Positions 1 to 13,500 of a stretch of DNA of 64,000 bases are shown piece after piece. The DNA comes from Rhabditoides inermis (Eukaryota; Nematoda; Chromadorea; Rhabditida; Rhabditidae): the NCBI GenBank assembly GCA_963966185.1, contig CAWZYM010000138.1:238501-302500 (forward strand). Reading direction: 5' to 3'. Within the stretch, counting starts at the first letter, position 1. Every line of letters begins with the position of its first letter. Both the position numbers and the translations under genes were made by a program. The notes under the pieces are model-generated. The model was not told the origin of the DNA. It was given only the letters and a program-made list of their open reading frames with translations, and ran no database searches.

Positions 1-16
1 GGAGATGTGTTTGCAG

Positions 17-3000
17 GACTTCCTCGAGTACAATGGGGGCGCGGGCATCCAGCACATAGCATTGCGGGTGGAGGACATCATCGGGGTGGTCGCGGAGTGC
101 AAGCAGAGGTGGGTGGATGTATGATAAAGTTTCCGCCAATTCTCCAGTTCAAACCACCCCGCACCTTTCGTGCGCCAGGGTGATTTTGCACCGATCAATT
201 GGAGTGGAGAGGACTTTAGAGCAATTTAGGACAGTTTTGATCTGGAGAGTTTCCAGAAAGGGGTTTATAGCAGAAAAAGTAGCATTGTAGCAAGTAGCAT
301 TACAGAGAGAGAGAGAGTAGCAAGTAGCATTACAAAGCATAGTATGTAAAAGCCGCAACTGGTTTCAATTGTTGAGTGAACATTTCATTCGTTTCTTATA
401 CGTTTCACAGATTCGATAAATCTTGGAGCAGCTATTCCAAGCAATAAATGATTCAAAATGTTTTCTCCTTTTTCTTCCCGCTCTGGGTTCAACCTGCACC
501 ACCGCATGGTGGCATGTCCAAGTTGAGCCATCAATCACACCACGTGATATGATCGCATTGCCATCACCAACAACTGTCATGCTACTTATCACCCCATTCC
601 GAAGCTGCATGCGTTGGAAAACTGAAATACGAGAGCTGATGTGTTGTGATGTGTTCATTTGTTGCACGAACTGCCAACAGTGCCAACTCGACGACAAAAA
701 ACTTTTTTTAACCAACCAATTTGCTATTATAAGATTTCTTTGTTAAAAAAAATACAGATCTGATAGGTAGGAATTGTCTCATTTTGCTGTTATAAACTGT
801 AATCAATTCAACACTTCGTGGTTTGACAAATATGTATTTTATAGCAAACTATATTTTACTTATGTATAAAACAACTGTACGGGAAAACAGCACTAGACTA
901 CTTTTTTGTTTTTGTTTGCACAGAGAAGTTGAATAGACTGAAACATAGCTTCTTAAAAAGTGGTCGTCGAACAAGTTATATAGTGTCTGCCGGTCACCGT
1001 CACGGTAAAGAGAAAACAGAGTGACAATAGAATCATACAGTAACAGGTAGTCAGTCCCTATACCACGTGGCTCTCAATCAGTGCGTGTGTCTTTGATTTG
1101 GTGTACCGGGAAGTGGCCTGGACGGAGAGCGCGCAGAGAACGACCACGCAAGAAAGTGGACTTAGTGGGTTCTCTCTTCGGTCTCTTGAACGTTCTGTGT
1201 TCGTCTTCCGATGGGAGACATGCGAGAGATTGATGCGGGGTGACAAGCTTGAAGCGATCACGAGACCCGATGTTAGTCATTGGTGCCTGGAAACGTGTAT
1301 GTTGTAAACACGCTTCATTTACTGGGTTATTTGAAAGTGTGTTTGAAAGTGTGTACATTACTATTCACGTATGTGTCTTACAACCTCTCATAAACAAAGC
1401 GCTTTCACGCATTTCAAGTTAATATACATACGTTTCACCCCCATCCCAAATGACAGGTCTTCATGCGACAGCAATTAAATTAGAGAGGGCGCGCAGCGCC
1501 CTCTCTCTTGGGTTAAAATAAGGCTCGCGCCAGAATTTTCAAGTAGCGATATCCAAAGGACATGTTAGCAACAATGTGAAGTCTTCCAATTTATGTTAGT
1601 TAGATTCGCACGGTTCCATAGGGCAGATCACGGTGGGTGTCGTTTCCAGTCACGCTAGCTGATAGCTAGCCCTCTGCTGGCGGGCGAGCGCGAGAGCACG
1701 CGAGAGAGCACGCTGTTTGGAGAGAGACAGATGTACTTTGGTGGCTGCGATCAGTAGGAATTTAGTAAGGGGAGAGAGAAAGAGAGAACGAGAGAACGAG
1801 AGAACGAGAGAACGAGAGAACGAGAGAACGAGAGAACGAGAGAACGATATAACGAGAGAAAAGGAGAAAAAGAGAGGAGGGAAGGAGGGAAGGAGAGACG
1901 GAGAGAACGAGAGAACGAGAGAACGAGAGAAGGATAGAAAGAGAGAACGAGAGAACGAGAGAACCAGAGAAAGAGAGAAAGATATAAAAAGAGAACGAGA
2001 GAGCTAGAGAACGAGAGAAAGAGAGAAAGGGAGAAGGAGGGAAGGAGGGATGGAGAGAAGAAGATAAGGATAGAAAGAGAGAACGAGAGAACTAGAGAAC
2101 GAAAGAAAGAGAGAAAGAGAGAAAGAGATAAAGAGAGAACGAGAGAAAGCGAGAACGATATAACGAGAGAATTAGAGAACGAGAGAAAGAGAGAATGGGA
2201 GGAGGAGGGAAGGAGGGAAGGAGAGAAAGAGAGAAAGAGAGAACGAGAAAACGAGAAAACGAGAGAAAGAGAAAACGAGAGAAAGAGAGAACGATATAAC
2301 GAGAGAGCTAGAGAACGAGAGAAAGAGAGAAAGGGAGAAGGAGGGAAGGAGGGATGGAGAGAAGAAAAGAAGGAGAGAAGGAGAGAACTAGAGAAAAAAA
2401 GAGAAAGAGAGAAAGAGAGAAAGAGAGAAAGAGAGAAAGAGAGAAAGAGAGAAAGAGAGAAAGAGAGAAAGAGATAATGAGAGAACGAGAGAAAGAGAAA
2501 CCGATAGAAAGAGAAAACGAGTGAAAGAGAGAACGATATAACGAGAGAACTAGAGAACGAGAGAAAGAGAGAAAGTGAGAAGGCGGGAAGGAGGGAAGGA
2601 AAGAAGGAGAGAACGAGAGAACGAGAGAACGAGACAACGAGACAACGATACAACGAGAGAACGAGAGAACGAGAAAACGAGAGCACGAGAGAACGAGAGA
2701 AAGAGAGAACGATATAACGATATAACGAGAGAAATAGAGAACGAGAGAAAGAGAGAAAGAGAGAAGGAGAGAAGGAGGGAAGAAGAGAAGGAGAGACGGA
2801 GAGAACGAGAGAACGAGAGAACGAGAGAACGAGAGAAGGATAGAAAGAGAGAACGAGATAAAGAGAGAACGAGAGAACGAGAGAACGAGAGAACGAGAAA
2901 ACGAGAGAAAGAGAGAACAAGAGAAAGAGAGAACGAAAGAAAGAGAGAACGATATAACTAGAGAACGAGAGAACGAGAGAAAGAGAGAAGGAGGGTGGTA

Positions 3001-5688
3001 GGAGGGAAGGAGGGAAGAAGAGAAGGAGAGACGGAGAGACGGAGAAAATGAGAGAACGAGAGAACGAGAAACGAGAGAACGAGAGAACGAGAGAACGAGA
3101 GAACGAGAGAACGAGAGAAAGAGAGAAAGAGAGAAAGAGAGAACGAGAGAAAGAGAGAACTGGAGAACTAGAGAAAAAGAGAAAGGGAGAAGGAGGGAAG
3201 GAGGGAAGGAGAGAAGAAGAGAAGGAGACACGCGAGAACGAGAGAACGAGAGAACGAGAGAACGAGAGAACGAGAGAACGAGAGAACGAGAGAAAGAGAA
3301 AACGAAATAACGAGAGAACTAGATAACGAGAGAACGAGAGAACGAGAGAAAGAGAGAAAGGGAGAAGGGGGGAAGGAGGGAAGGAGAGAAGGAGAGACGG
3401 AGAGACGGAGAGAACGAGAGAACGAGAGAACGAGAGAACGAGAGAACGAGAGAAAGAGAGAAAAGAGAGAAAAGAGAGAACGAGAGAAAGAGAGAAAAGA
3501 GAGAAAGAGAGAACGAGAGAACGAGAGAACGAGAGAACGAGAGAACTAGAGAACGAGAGAAAGAGAGAAAGGGATAACGAGAGAACGAGAGAAAGAGAGA
3601 ACGAGAGAAAGAGAGAACGAGAGAAAGAGAGAAGGAGAGAAGGAGGGAAGGAATGGGAGGAGAGAAGGAGGAAAGGAGAGGAGGAGAGAAGGAAAGAAGG
3701 AGAGAAGGAGGGAAGGAATGGAAGGAGAGAACGAGAGAACGAGAAAATATCGAATAAATTTGAAATGAAATTGATGAAATAATGAGAGAAGAACATGTTA
3801 CATGTATGAAGACGAGAGAGAAAATTTCTATGAAATTCAACAAAAGGACATATATTATCTTTTAAAAGTACTTCCGTAAAAAGTGTTGTTTGTGTTAACC
3901 TGATTCAAGAAAAGCGCATGCATATATTATTAATTTTCGAAAAATCAAATCGTAAACACCTGAACATGAAAACTAACACAAACTTGCTCTTTCAAAACGT
4001 TGAATAATTTTTGAATAATTAATGTTGAATAATTCCATGTTTTATTTTTTTGACATTTTTATACCTGAAACATTGAGTCAAACAACATCACGAATAACAT
4101 TTTATTTTACTGATAAACCATAAATAATAAACCGCAAAAAACACGAAATAAACAAAACAATCGTATTATTCTGAATGTTACGTGTAACTATTCTATATTC
4201 GTTTGAAAGAGCAAGTTTGTGTTAGTTTTCATGTTCAGGTGTTTACGATTTGATTTTTCGAAAATTAATAATATATGCATGCGCTTTTCTTGAATCAGGT
4301 TAACACAAACAACACTTTTTACGGAAGTACTTTTAAAAGATAATCTTAAAGTGCTTTGGTTTTGGTTGAAGACATTCTGATTCAATCAAAACTCCCAAAA
4401 ATCATTACTCCCAAAATCGATAATCAACACTGGCAGATCGGTGGAGTTCCTCTCCGTGCCCGACTCGTACTACGATGCTCTGGAGGAGAGGCTGGCCGCA
4501 GCTGGGGTGGAGGTGAAGGAGGATCTGGACAAGGTGGGCGGGGCTACAGGGGGCGGAGCGGGCGTGGGCGTGGCGTAACTGTGTTTCCAGCTCCGCGAGT
4601 TGCGTATTCTTGTCGACTTCGACGAGGGCGGATACCTACTGCAGGTAGGAATTTATGAAAAAAAATATAAAAACGTTTTTATCAGAAACTTTTCAAATAC
4701 TTTCAGAAGCATGATCATGTTTGTGTCATACGTTCCACTCAAACCATATAATTCACTCTGCAGTTTGTTCAAACAATGACGTTTTTTGATTCGGTTTTTT
4801 TGAACAAACAATCTCAATGAAGAAGTAGTACATACGTTTCACCCTACCCATTTAGCTGCGAGAGCATGCTTACGTCAATACCAATGAGGACATGTACTTA
4901 AAAAATGCCACACCACACTTGAAGAAATAAGCTTAAAACATCAGTAAAGTTTTAAAAAAAATAGTTCAAAAACATTTCGCAGATCTTCACGCAGCCGGTG
5001 CAAGATCGGGCATGTATGTTCGTGGAGCTGATACAGCGGAGGAACTTCAACGTGGGTGGTCTCTCTCTCTCTCACACACTCACTCTCTCACTCACTCACT
5101 CTCTCTCTCCTCTCCTCGGATCTCTTAATACCTCTTACCTTGCCCCAATGACTCTCTTTTTACCCACAGTCACATGGTCACCACACAGTCACACTAACAC
5201 TGTATTGTTGATTTCGGATACATTCATCCAGACATGACCGATTTACAGAGTTCCAGTGGACTCATCTTATTCGTGTAGCAAACTCATTCATTTCATATTC
5301 ATCAGACATATTTGTGTTTATGTAGAATGTAGACACGTTGCGTGTATACAGTGTATGGTGTAATGTAGATGAAGTCACGTACACGGTGTGCATACACATC
5401 ATCATCAACAGACAGTCTTGCGTGACCCGATATCATATCATCACGTTGTCAGCATGCTTCTGTGAAATGTGCGCGCGTGAACACAACTTTGGCGAGAGTG
5501 TAGTGACAATAGGCACGTGTTTTTGAAACTCTCTCGCAGTTTCTAAACAAAAAGTGGTTACATTATTGTAAACCGCGTATTTGCAGGGTTTTGGCGCTGG
5601 GAACTTCAAAGCGCTGGTGGACGCGGTTGAGAGGGAGCTTGAGAAGAAAAGGGAGGGGAGGGGGAGGGACGAGAACCAGAATGAATAG
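17..5688 (+). CDS. hpd: 4-hydroxyphenylpyruvate dioxygenase, copy A (3' part only)
   Basis: HPPD converts 4-hydroxyphenylpyruvate to homogentisate, the second step of tyrosine catabolism, in the cytosol. The gene enters the window from the left, so only its last five coding exons are seen: 17-108, 4437-4533, 4591-4644, 4983-5051 and 5587-5688 (stop TAG). All junctions are GT-AG and phases join cleanly. The segments read DFLEYNGGAGIQHIALRVED, VEFLSVPDSYYDALEERL, LRELRILVDFDEGGYLLQ, then FVELIQRRNFN and GFGAGNFKALVDAVERELEK, matching the C-terminal catalytic VOC domain. The His of GIQHIAL and the Glu of FVELIQR are two of the three Fe(II) ligands of the family. The intron between 108 and 4437 is swollen by a Helitron-like insertion. 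This is probably the only copy with the original 5' end, which lies outside the window (inference). Confidence 0.87.
395..745. other. Intronic block of unknown nature conserved in all three HPPD copies
   Basis: About 330 bp starting near cgtttcacagattcgataaatc recur at 12143-12475 and 27408-27750. A minus-strand frame of about 100 codons (including RNGVISSMTVV, NAIISRGVID and AVVQVEPRAGR) stays open in all three. A plus-strand frame is open too, and the copies are recent duplicates, so openness alone proves little. No splice sites link it to HPPD. It may be an old transposon or exon fragment. Confidence 0.35.
1480..4343 (-). mobile_element. Helitron-like satellite-bearing element, copy 1 (in HPPD copy A intron)
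   Basis: Comparison with the uninterrupted intron of copy B (gcaattaaatcttcatg near 13150) shows a 2864-bp insertion between A and T with no target duplication. Read on the minus strand it begins TTATCTTTTAAAAG and ends with a perfect hairpin (GAGAGGGCGC/GCGCCCTCTC) followed directly by TAA, giving CTAA. Insertion between A and T, no target duplication and a hairpin before a CTRR-like end are Helitron traits. The usual 10-12 nt gap between hairpin and end is absent, and no Rep/helicase is encoded. Inside lie about 2 kb of GAGAA-type repeats and a terminal foldback (3855-4343). Relative to the other copies it lacks about 85 bp near 1630. Confidence 0.7.
1771..3750 (+). repeat. GAGAA-type polypurine satellite inside Helitron-like copy 1
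   Basis: About 2 kb of irregular tandem units, mainly GAGAACGA, GAGAAAGA and GAAGGAGG, almost purely purine on this strand. Equivalent tracts lie at about 19541-21670 (pyrimidine on +) and about 22885-25020. Because unit lengths drift, several reading frames stay open for hundreds of codons. These are low-complexity S/L/F or R/E strings, not genes. Confidence 0.9.
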
Positions 5689-7829
5689 AGGGAGACCTTC
5701 CTTTTCCTCCTCCTTTTCCCTTCACCCACATACCATCCACGCTCTTCACTCACAACTCACAATCCATCCACGAATTCGTTTGCATTCTGTTTCGTTCCAT
5801 AGTTCTGTATTAGTAGATTTCATAGTATTTCATGCTGATTCTGTTATTGAACCATATTGGCTCTCGTAGAACCCCCAGATCACGTTTTCTTTGCATGTTT
5901 TGCATTTTTTGCAATATCCATTGTTGTTTAGCGCTGCCGTATATGTTAAATATAGAATTGTGATTGATTACGATATTCCTGCTCGTTTATCAAATACTCT
6001 TTAGCAGAGCGATCTTTGCTGGTCTTTACAAACTCACTTGGTCTATTATGAGAACAGGGAGAATACGCCCGGTTTCCTGTCTCACACGACTCAATTTTCG
6101 ATCAACACACACTATTAATACATAGCAATCGGGTGATGTTATTGCGTACTAGCTGACCTCTGCTAATAACTCGAATGGCGACTGATTGACGGGCCGATTT
6201 CGACGTGATAATACATAATAGATCTTGTTGATTGATGATGCGAGTGGTTGGAAGGGTACTCGTCAACTCGTCGGGTACTCGTCACACCCAAAATGAAATC
6301 ATATTGATATATTTTATCATAACAAAGTGATATAAATGCATAACACATGCGAATTCGTCGTCTCGTCTGGCAATGGTTGTTTGACGTCAGTTAGCGACTA
6401 TCATTTTATCATTCAGCCGATCGCTTTGTCAGAGATCAAACGACCACGACATGCACAAGTCCAATATTCTGATTATGATATGGATATGGTATTACAGGAT
6501 GGAAGATCTCTGTGATTCATTCGACAGGTCTACTGACAACTGACAGTCAGTCAACGCTCTTAATCAGAGATCCTTCTTCTCGCGTCAAAGTAGGTGAATA
6601 AGTGAGAGAATACGCATCACAAAAAAGCGCATATCAAAAAGAATGCTGTAATGCATTCATCAAATAGCAAATCAAAATTTTCACCACAACAATGGAATTG
6701 ATATGACACCGCTCTTTAGTCGCAGCGCGTCATAGTGATAAGTATTTCGGAAAACGTTTCGCTCATTTGAAAGTCATCCATCTACTCTGTCTGCCTCTCT
6801 CCATCTCCCACTCTCTCTCGCTTCTTCTGTCGCCGTCTCTCCTTCCCGCGCAGTCTCTCGCCTACCGTATCCCGTGGTTATAAATAGATGACGTTCACCG
6901 AATGTGTTTGTCCCGCTGGCTGTGCTGATTGATTCGCGCCCAATCTTAGTATCTTCAAAGATCGTTGAGATCATTCAAAGAAGCGGCCACATGGGCGTAA
7001 TAAATAATCTCGCCGTCTCTCCCAAATAAGAGAGTGGGAGCTAAAAACGCACGGACGCATGGTGATTTGGCTTCTTTCAACATATCATGGAGACATATGG
7101 GGGTGGTAGTTCCGCGATCTCTCACAGAACGAAAAGGAGGAGACACAAGACTGAGCAGCGACATTTTCTGAACTCCTGTGAACATCCTTGCAGATGATAC
7201 AACTCGACCCAATTGTCAAATGTCAAATGAAACCGAATACCTAAAGAATCGAAAACTTACCGCAACATACTAACTGACAATGAGTGAGTCAATGCGCCAC
7301 GTGGTTGGCGGAAGATGCGTGCGGAATGCGTCCCTGCGTGTCATGAAAACTGGAAGTCGTATACGGTAGCTGCTCAGTTGACGGTGATTGGCGGTGACGT
7401 CGGGGCGCCACGTGCGTGCGTCCGTCCACTGCAGATGGAATGCATACCGAACTCGGGAGGAGACTAACACGATCACTTCACCACGTGACAACTGCAGAAC
7501 GAGGAGAAAAAACGATGCGCGCAAAACAGATCGGGGTGCATACATAAGCGCACGCGCGACCGAGCGTGTTGCCAACTCGCTCCACCGTCGTTCCTTTCCT
7601 TCTTCCTTCTATAATCAACCACGCCACATTTGTTATTTGTTGATCTCGTCTTCTGTGATAGTGATTATAGTGATAATAGTGATAATAGTGTTGTGCCGTC
7701 ATATTGGCCCAGGTATCGGGTGCACCTGCTTTGGACAATCAGGTTAACTCTCTCACTTTTTTGTTGCGAAAAGTGCACGGTCGTCTATTTTTGCGATCAG
7801 CTGACGGCATCCATCATATCACTTATCAC

Positions 7830-7875
<46 letters not shown>

Positions 7876-7894
7876 AAGAGAGAGAAAGCGAGAG

Positions 7895-7944
<50 letters not shown>

Positions 7945-8308
7945 GACCGATCAACTAGCGTGTCATGCGCCTGCGAATTACTGGTGGCGGTCTTTAGTAT
8001 GTAGATCTCTCTCTCTCTCTCCAACTATAGTTCATAGTGAAGTCACGGGTAGTTTCCCAAAGTCACAAGGTCTCAGTGCACTTTGCTTTGCATCATATTC
8101 GGTAAGATCTACATACGATTGCTTTTCCCACACACACACAACCAAGCTGTCGCCGACAGATGGCACGAATACTGAGAACGGATAGGCACCAAAGCACCTT
8201 CGGCGGGCGCACGCTTTTTCGTTGCTATATGGAGACGGTCGACTAATTGTGTCGTCTAGTGTGTGTGCTTCCGCCGCCCTTCTCCCCTGTCTCCCCCTGA
8301 AACACCGC
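5689..8308. other. 3' flank of HPPD copy A / spacer before copy B
   Basis: About 2.6 kb with no convincing gene, repeated almost exactly at 14489-17097 and 30129-32692. It holds a TATAAATAG string near 6879 (copies near 15674 and 31315) and a (GA)n run at about 7833-7942. It also has short frames that are not conserved as proteins. Before duplication this was simply downstream sequence. For copies B and C it is the only nearby upstream DNA and could supply a new promoter (speculative). Confidence 0.6.
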
Positions 8309-8319
8309 CTTCCTTGTAG

Positions 8320-8348
8320 ATGACGTGGACGAGATGCAGACGGTCCGG

Positions 8349-8415
<67 letters not shown>

Positions 8416-10549
8416 ATTATTATTGTTGTTGACGTAAGGACTCTAGGCTCTTCTCCAATCCGGATCCTCCACGTCTCCTATCTCGGAAGAGGAGGATGAA
8501 CACGGAAGTGCTAGGACGATGCAGACAAGAGCTGATGTGAGTGTAAGGCTTCAGTTCCCATTTTTCGTTTCTTTGTTTCATTTTTATGTACTTTTTAACA
8601 GACACATGAAAAATGTGGTCAAGGGCATATCATTTGGTAATTATCAGTTTTTCGCTCCTGCATTATTCACAGATTGTCCACCAGTGTAATATGGAATAAA
8701 TGAAACGTACATAACTTGTATCATGTCATAATGAAATTGCGCCGAACTCGACAGCGCCAGCGTAATACCACCGATGAAACGTACTTACTCAGATCATCTA
8801 TTATCCATGCGCAAGCTCCAAGTATACTTTTAGAACACGATTCTCCCAATGCTTATCTTTTCTTGCAGACTTCCGACCTCACGCACACCCTCATCCAACT
8901 AGTCGACTACAGAGGAGTCTTCCTGCCAGGGTATCGATCGGTCGAGGAGACAGAGTTCATACAGAGATTGTGAGTATCGTTACGTTGTCGATATCATTCG
9001 ACATGTTCAAATATACGATGATGTGTATATAGGGTATCCCCCATTTTCACGGTACGGCAATTATCGGTGGTCGGTCAGACAAATGAGAAATGACGAAGAA
9101 ATTATGCGAAACAGCCTCATTATAAGGTTTTTTCACTTATAACGGTATCCAGAGCCAAATTCAAAAATCGAATTCCAAGCGTTTGTCAGGATACCCCTCC
9201 TCCATATCATATTCAAATTTGAGCACTCTAGTTCAACTTTGAAGAAAGTTATTTCCAATTTATTATTTTACCTATTGAACACCTGGATATTGATGGTTAT
9301 CGATGAACTTAGTTTTTGTTCAATGAAAAATCGAATTTTAAGCGATTCTCACAATTCCCCTTGCGCAGCTCTTGTGAAAAAGTCAAAAAAATTACAAAAA
9401 TTGTTTTGGCGGTAGGCAAGCTGCGAATCGTCATTCTTTTATTATGCACAAGCGCATACTTGATGCGTGGAACAGTTGACATTTTGTTTATTGCGCACTC
9501 TCAAAATCGGTCGACCGGTGTCTGTTGACCGAACAGTGACGATAAGTTTATGGAAATGACATGCAAATGAGCGTGTTTGATACAGTATCCGTGAACCTAA
9601 GAGTGGAAATAACTCTTTCCAAACTTCATGAAATCGCACAAAAATTTGATATGATGTTCTTGGATTGGTTCCCTACAAATCTCGGAGAGCGTATATTGCA
9701 AATTGTTTCTCAGAGAAGAGATAATTAAGAAAATGCGCATTACATTGGATTCATATCTCAAAGTTCAAGCGATAAATCCATCGATATCGAGTACCAGTTG
9801 TCTATGGACACATATAGGTATTTGGTTGGCACAATACTAAGACAACAGTATGTTGTTAAATAGGAGTTTTCCCTATGAGAAGACACAGTTCGCTAAATAA
9901 CTCCACAATCGCTTCATGGAAACGGCTCAAAATTCGTCAGTAGGTGGTTCTTGACCCCCACTACAACTCTCGGAGAGCACATTTGTGATTTTGTTTCTCC
10001 TATTACAGTAATTTCCAACTATATATAGCAATCCTAGGAATGAGGCGCATTTGCATAATTTTCTCATCGGTCTGCGTCATTTCTACGGCCAGAGATAATT
10101 CGCCTACCGCGAAAACGGGGGACCCACTATATTTCCAGTTGAAGTTGGAGAACTCTGCTTCATTTGATTTGCAAATGACCCTTATTTGCATAAAATCCGC
10201 CAAGCGCGAATCGCGCTGTCGAATGGGTTTGCGTGGACCGATAGCGCAGCTAGATGCGATGAAATGATGTCTGGAATATATGCGGCAAGATGGCTGCCGT
10301 ACCGTGAACCGGGGGGACACCCTATATGTCTCTCGTGAAAAGCGTGAAACTCATTTGCGAGCCCACTAATAAGTATGGGGACCAAGAAGGAGAAAAAAGA
10401 AGTGTATATCGATTGATTATCGATTGTTCTTGCAGACCCCCGATTCCGATGTCAGTGATCGACCATTGTGTGCAGAACTATCCCGAGGGCTCCATCGAAT
10501 CGGCTGAGGTGTTCTATGAGAGGACACTGGGACTGCAGCGGTTCTGGTG

Positions 10550-10583
<34 letters not shown>

Positions 10584-13500
10584 CTCCCCTCCCCCCTCCC
10601 TCCCTCCCTCTCTCTCTCTCTCTCTCGTGTTTCGTACCGTTCTTACTCGAACACCTTGTCTGGAACTTATCATCTGTACTTATCATCCCTTGCAGGTCAG
10701 TGGACGACCGGAGAGCGGCCGAGGGATTCAGTGGGCTTCGTTCGAGACTCCTGGTAGGATTCTAGAATTACCTATCAGAAAGAGAATCTTTTCCTCGACT
10801 ACCACACCATGAGTTCCGGTAGACCCGTGAATGCGTTTCTGCCATTGGTAGACAATACAAAATGTGTACGTTTCGCATCGCGCATAACCGCAAAAAATCC
10901 ACTGCGCATTCAATTTGTTGTCTATTGTGATTGTCTATTGCGTTGCATATAGTTGTCACATTATACAATCAATACAAATGTTGATGCTTTATATAAAACA
11001 TGTTCATCATTTTTGCATAACTCTCACGTCCGAAGTATGATTTATTTGGTTTTTGCCACCCAATCCAACCTACCTCTGCTGAGGTTGTCGTAATTAAAGA
11101 ACCCGATCTTGTTCTCGACTAGAAGGGACCCCGAATTCAACCGGCTAAACAAAAACAAAAAGGTTTTCATTTCCTGAATTTCCTATTTACAGGTCAACCC
11201 CTCGCACGCAGTCCAGATGACTCTCATCGACCCTGTGAAGGGGTGGAAGAGGAACCAGTGCCATGTGAGTCGAGTGGTCCCCTCCCCCCCTCTCTCTCAC
11301 TCATCATCCCTCTCTCTTTTGTATCTTTGTCACCTCTTTGATCGTATCAAGCCCAAACACGGTCTTATAAAAACTATTAGGGAAAAGGAAAGGGATAGAA
11401 CATTGAAAGTGAGGAGTAATGCATTTGCAGGACTTCCTCGAGTACAATGGAGGCGCGGGCATCCAGCACATCGCACTGCGGGTGGAGGACATCATCGGGG
11501 TGGTCGCGGAGTGCAAGCAGAGGTGGGTGGGACAAGTTCAAGTTCTAGTGCCTATCCGGAATCGGTATAGCTGAATATGACATCACAATCACAATGATAC
11601 GATAGGGCGCATACAGTCGGTCAAGATATTATGGTATACGCCGGGGAAAGACAGTTTAGCAAACGAGGTGCAAGCAGAGGTGGGTATAGTATTGTTCAGG
11701 GACAGGGAGATAGTTGAGGGTTTTTACATTTGACTGCAGAAATGAAGATACTCATTTTCCGTGCGGGACCACACACCGGGAAACTGATCTCGTACCCCTC
11801 CAATTGCAACGAGAAATGATCAAGCGCTTTTGAAAATGCAGTCTGCGAGAGATCATTTTCACCGACTGCCCGGTGTGTGGTCCCGCACGGAAAATGAGTA
11901 TCTTCATTTCTGTAGTCAAATGCATCAAGGCCCCAACTATCTCTCTGAATAAAATTATAGATGAAATGTGGTAGAGCAATTCAAGACAGTTTTGATCTGG
12001 AGGGTTTCCAGCAAGGGGTATATAGCAGAAAAATCACTGCGTTCGTAGTAGCATTACAAAGCATAGTATGTAATGAAGCCGCAACTGGTTTCAATTGTTG
12101 AGTGAACATTTCATTCATGTATACTTATACGTTTCACAGATTCGATAAATCTTGGAGCAGCTATTCCAAGCAATAAGTGATTCAAAATGTATTCTCCTAC
12201 TCCTTCCCGCTCTGGGTGCAACCTGCACCACCGCATTGTGGCATGTCCAAGTTGAGGCATCAATCACACCACGTGATATGATCGCATTGCCATCACGAAC
12301 AACTGTCATGCTACTTATCACCCCATTCCGAAGCTGCATGCGTTGGAAAACTGAAATACGAGAGCTGATGTGTTGTGATGTGTTCATTTGTTGCACGAAC
12401 TGCCAACAGTGCCAACTCAACGACAAAAAAACTTTTTTAATCCCCCAGTTTGCATCAGTAAGGTTTTTGTGTGAAAAATGCAGATATAGTATATAGTAGA
12501 AAATTTTCCTATTGTATAAACTTTATGAATTTCCTTCTGTAAAAAGTAAAAAGGACGTGGTTTGACCAACTTACAGGAGATCTGAAATACTTCTAGAAGT
12601 ATCTTGGAAATTCTTGAAGCATATATCAGTCAGAGCTTTGAATTTTCTTTTCGCTTGAACAATTCGGTCCCCGTTACTGTAATGTGGGAACAGAGTCACA
12701 ATAGAATCATACAATAACGGACAGGTAGCCAGTCCCTATACTCCCTATACCACGTGGCTCTCAATCAGTGCGTAGCGTACGTCTTTGATTTAGTGTACCG
12801 GGAAGTGGCCTGCACGGAGAGCGCGCAGAGAACGACCACGCAAGAAAGTGGTCTTAGTGGGTTCTCTCTTCGGTCTCTTGAACGTTCTGTGTTCGTTTTC
12901 GATAGGAAACACGCGAGAGATTGATGCGGGGTGACAAGCTTGAAGCGATCACGAGACCCACAGTTAGTCATTGATGCATGGAAACGTGTATGTTGTAAAC
13001 AAGCTTCATTTACTGGATTATTTTCAATACAATACTTCATACAATACAATTTATGTATCCAACAACCTCTCATAAACAAAGCGCCGCCCCGCATTTCAAG
13101 TCAATATACATACGTTTCACCCCCATCCCAAATGACAGGTCTTCGACAGCAATTAAATCTTCATGTGCTTTGGTTGAACACATTCTAATTCAATCAAAAC
13201 TCCCAAAAGTCAATACTCTCAAAATCGATAATCAATCAATACTCGCAGATCGGTCGAGTTCCTCTCCGTGCCCGACTCGTACTACGATGCTCTGGAGGAG
13301 AGGCTAGCCGCAGCTGGGGTGGAGGTGAAGGAGGATCTGGACAAGGTGGGCGGGGCTACAGGGGGCGGGGCTACAGGGGGCGGAGCGTGCGTGGGCGTGG
13401 CGTAACTGTGTTTCCAGCTTCGCGAGCTTCGAATTCTCGTCGACTTTGATGAGGGCGGATACCTACTGCAGGTAGGAGTTTATGATAATTTATAAAACTT

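Noticed and set aside
1751..3843. Very long open frames (up to ~680 codons of S/L/F/R) on the minus strand
   Set aside because: They run through the GAGAA-type satellite; all frames are open there because the repeat contains no stop codons. Composition is pure low complexity, and the same occurs in the other two element copies.
7388..8185. HPPD N-terminal exons upstream of copy B
   Set aside because: I looked for the first half of the N-terminal VOC domain in 5689-8319 and found none. The breakpoint analysis explains the absence.
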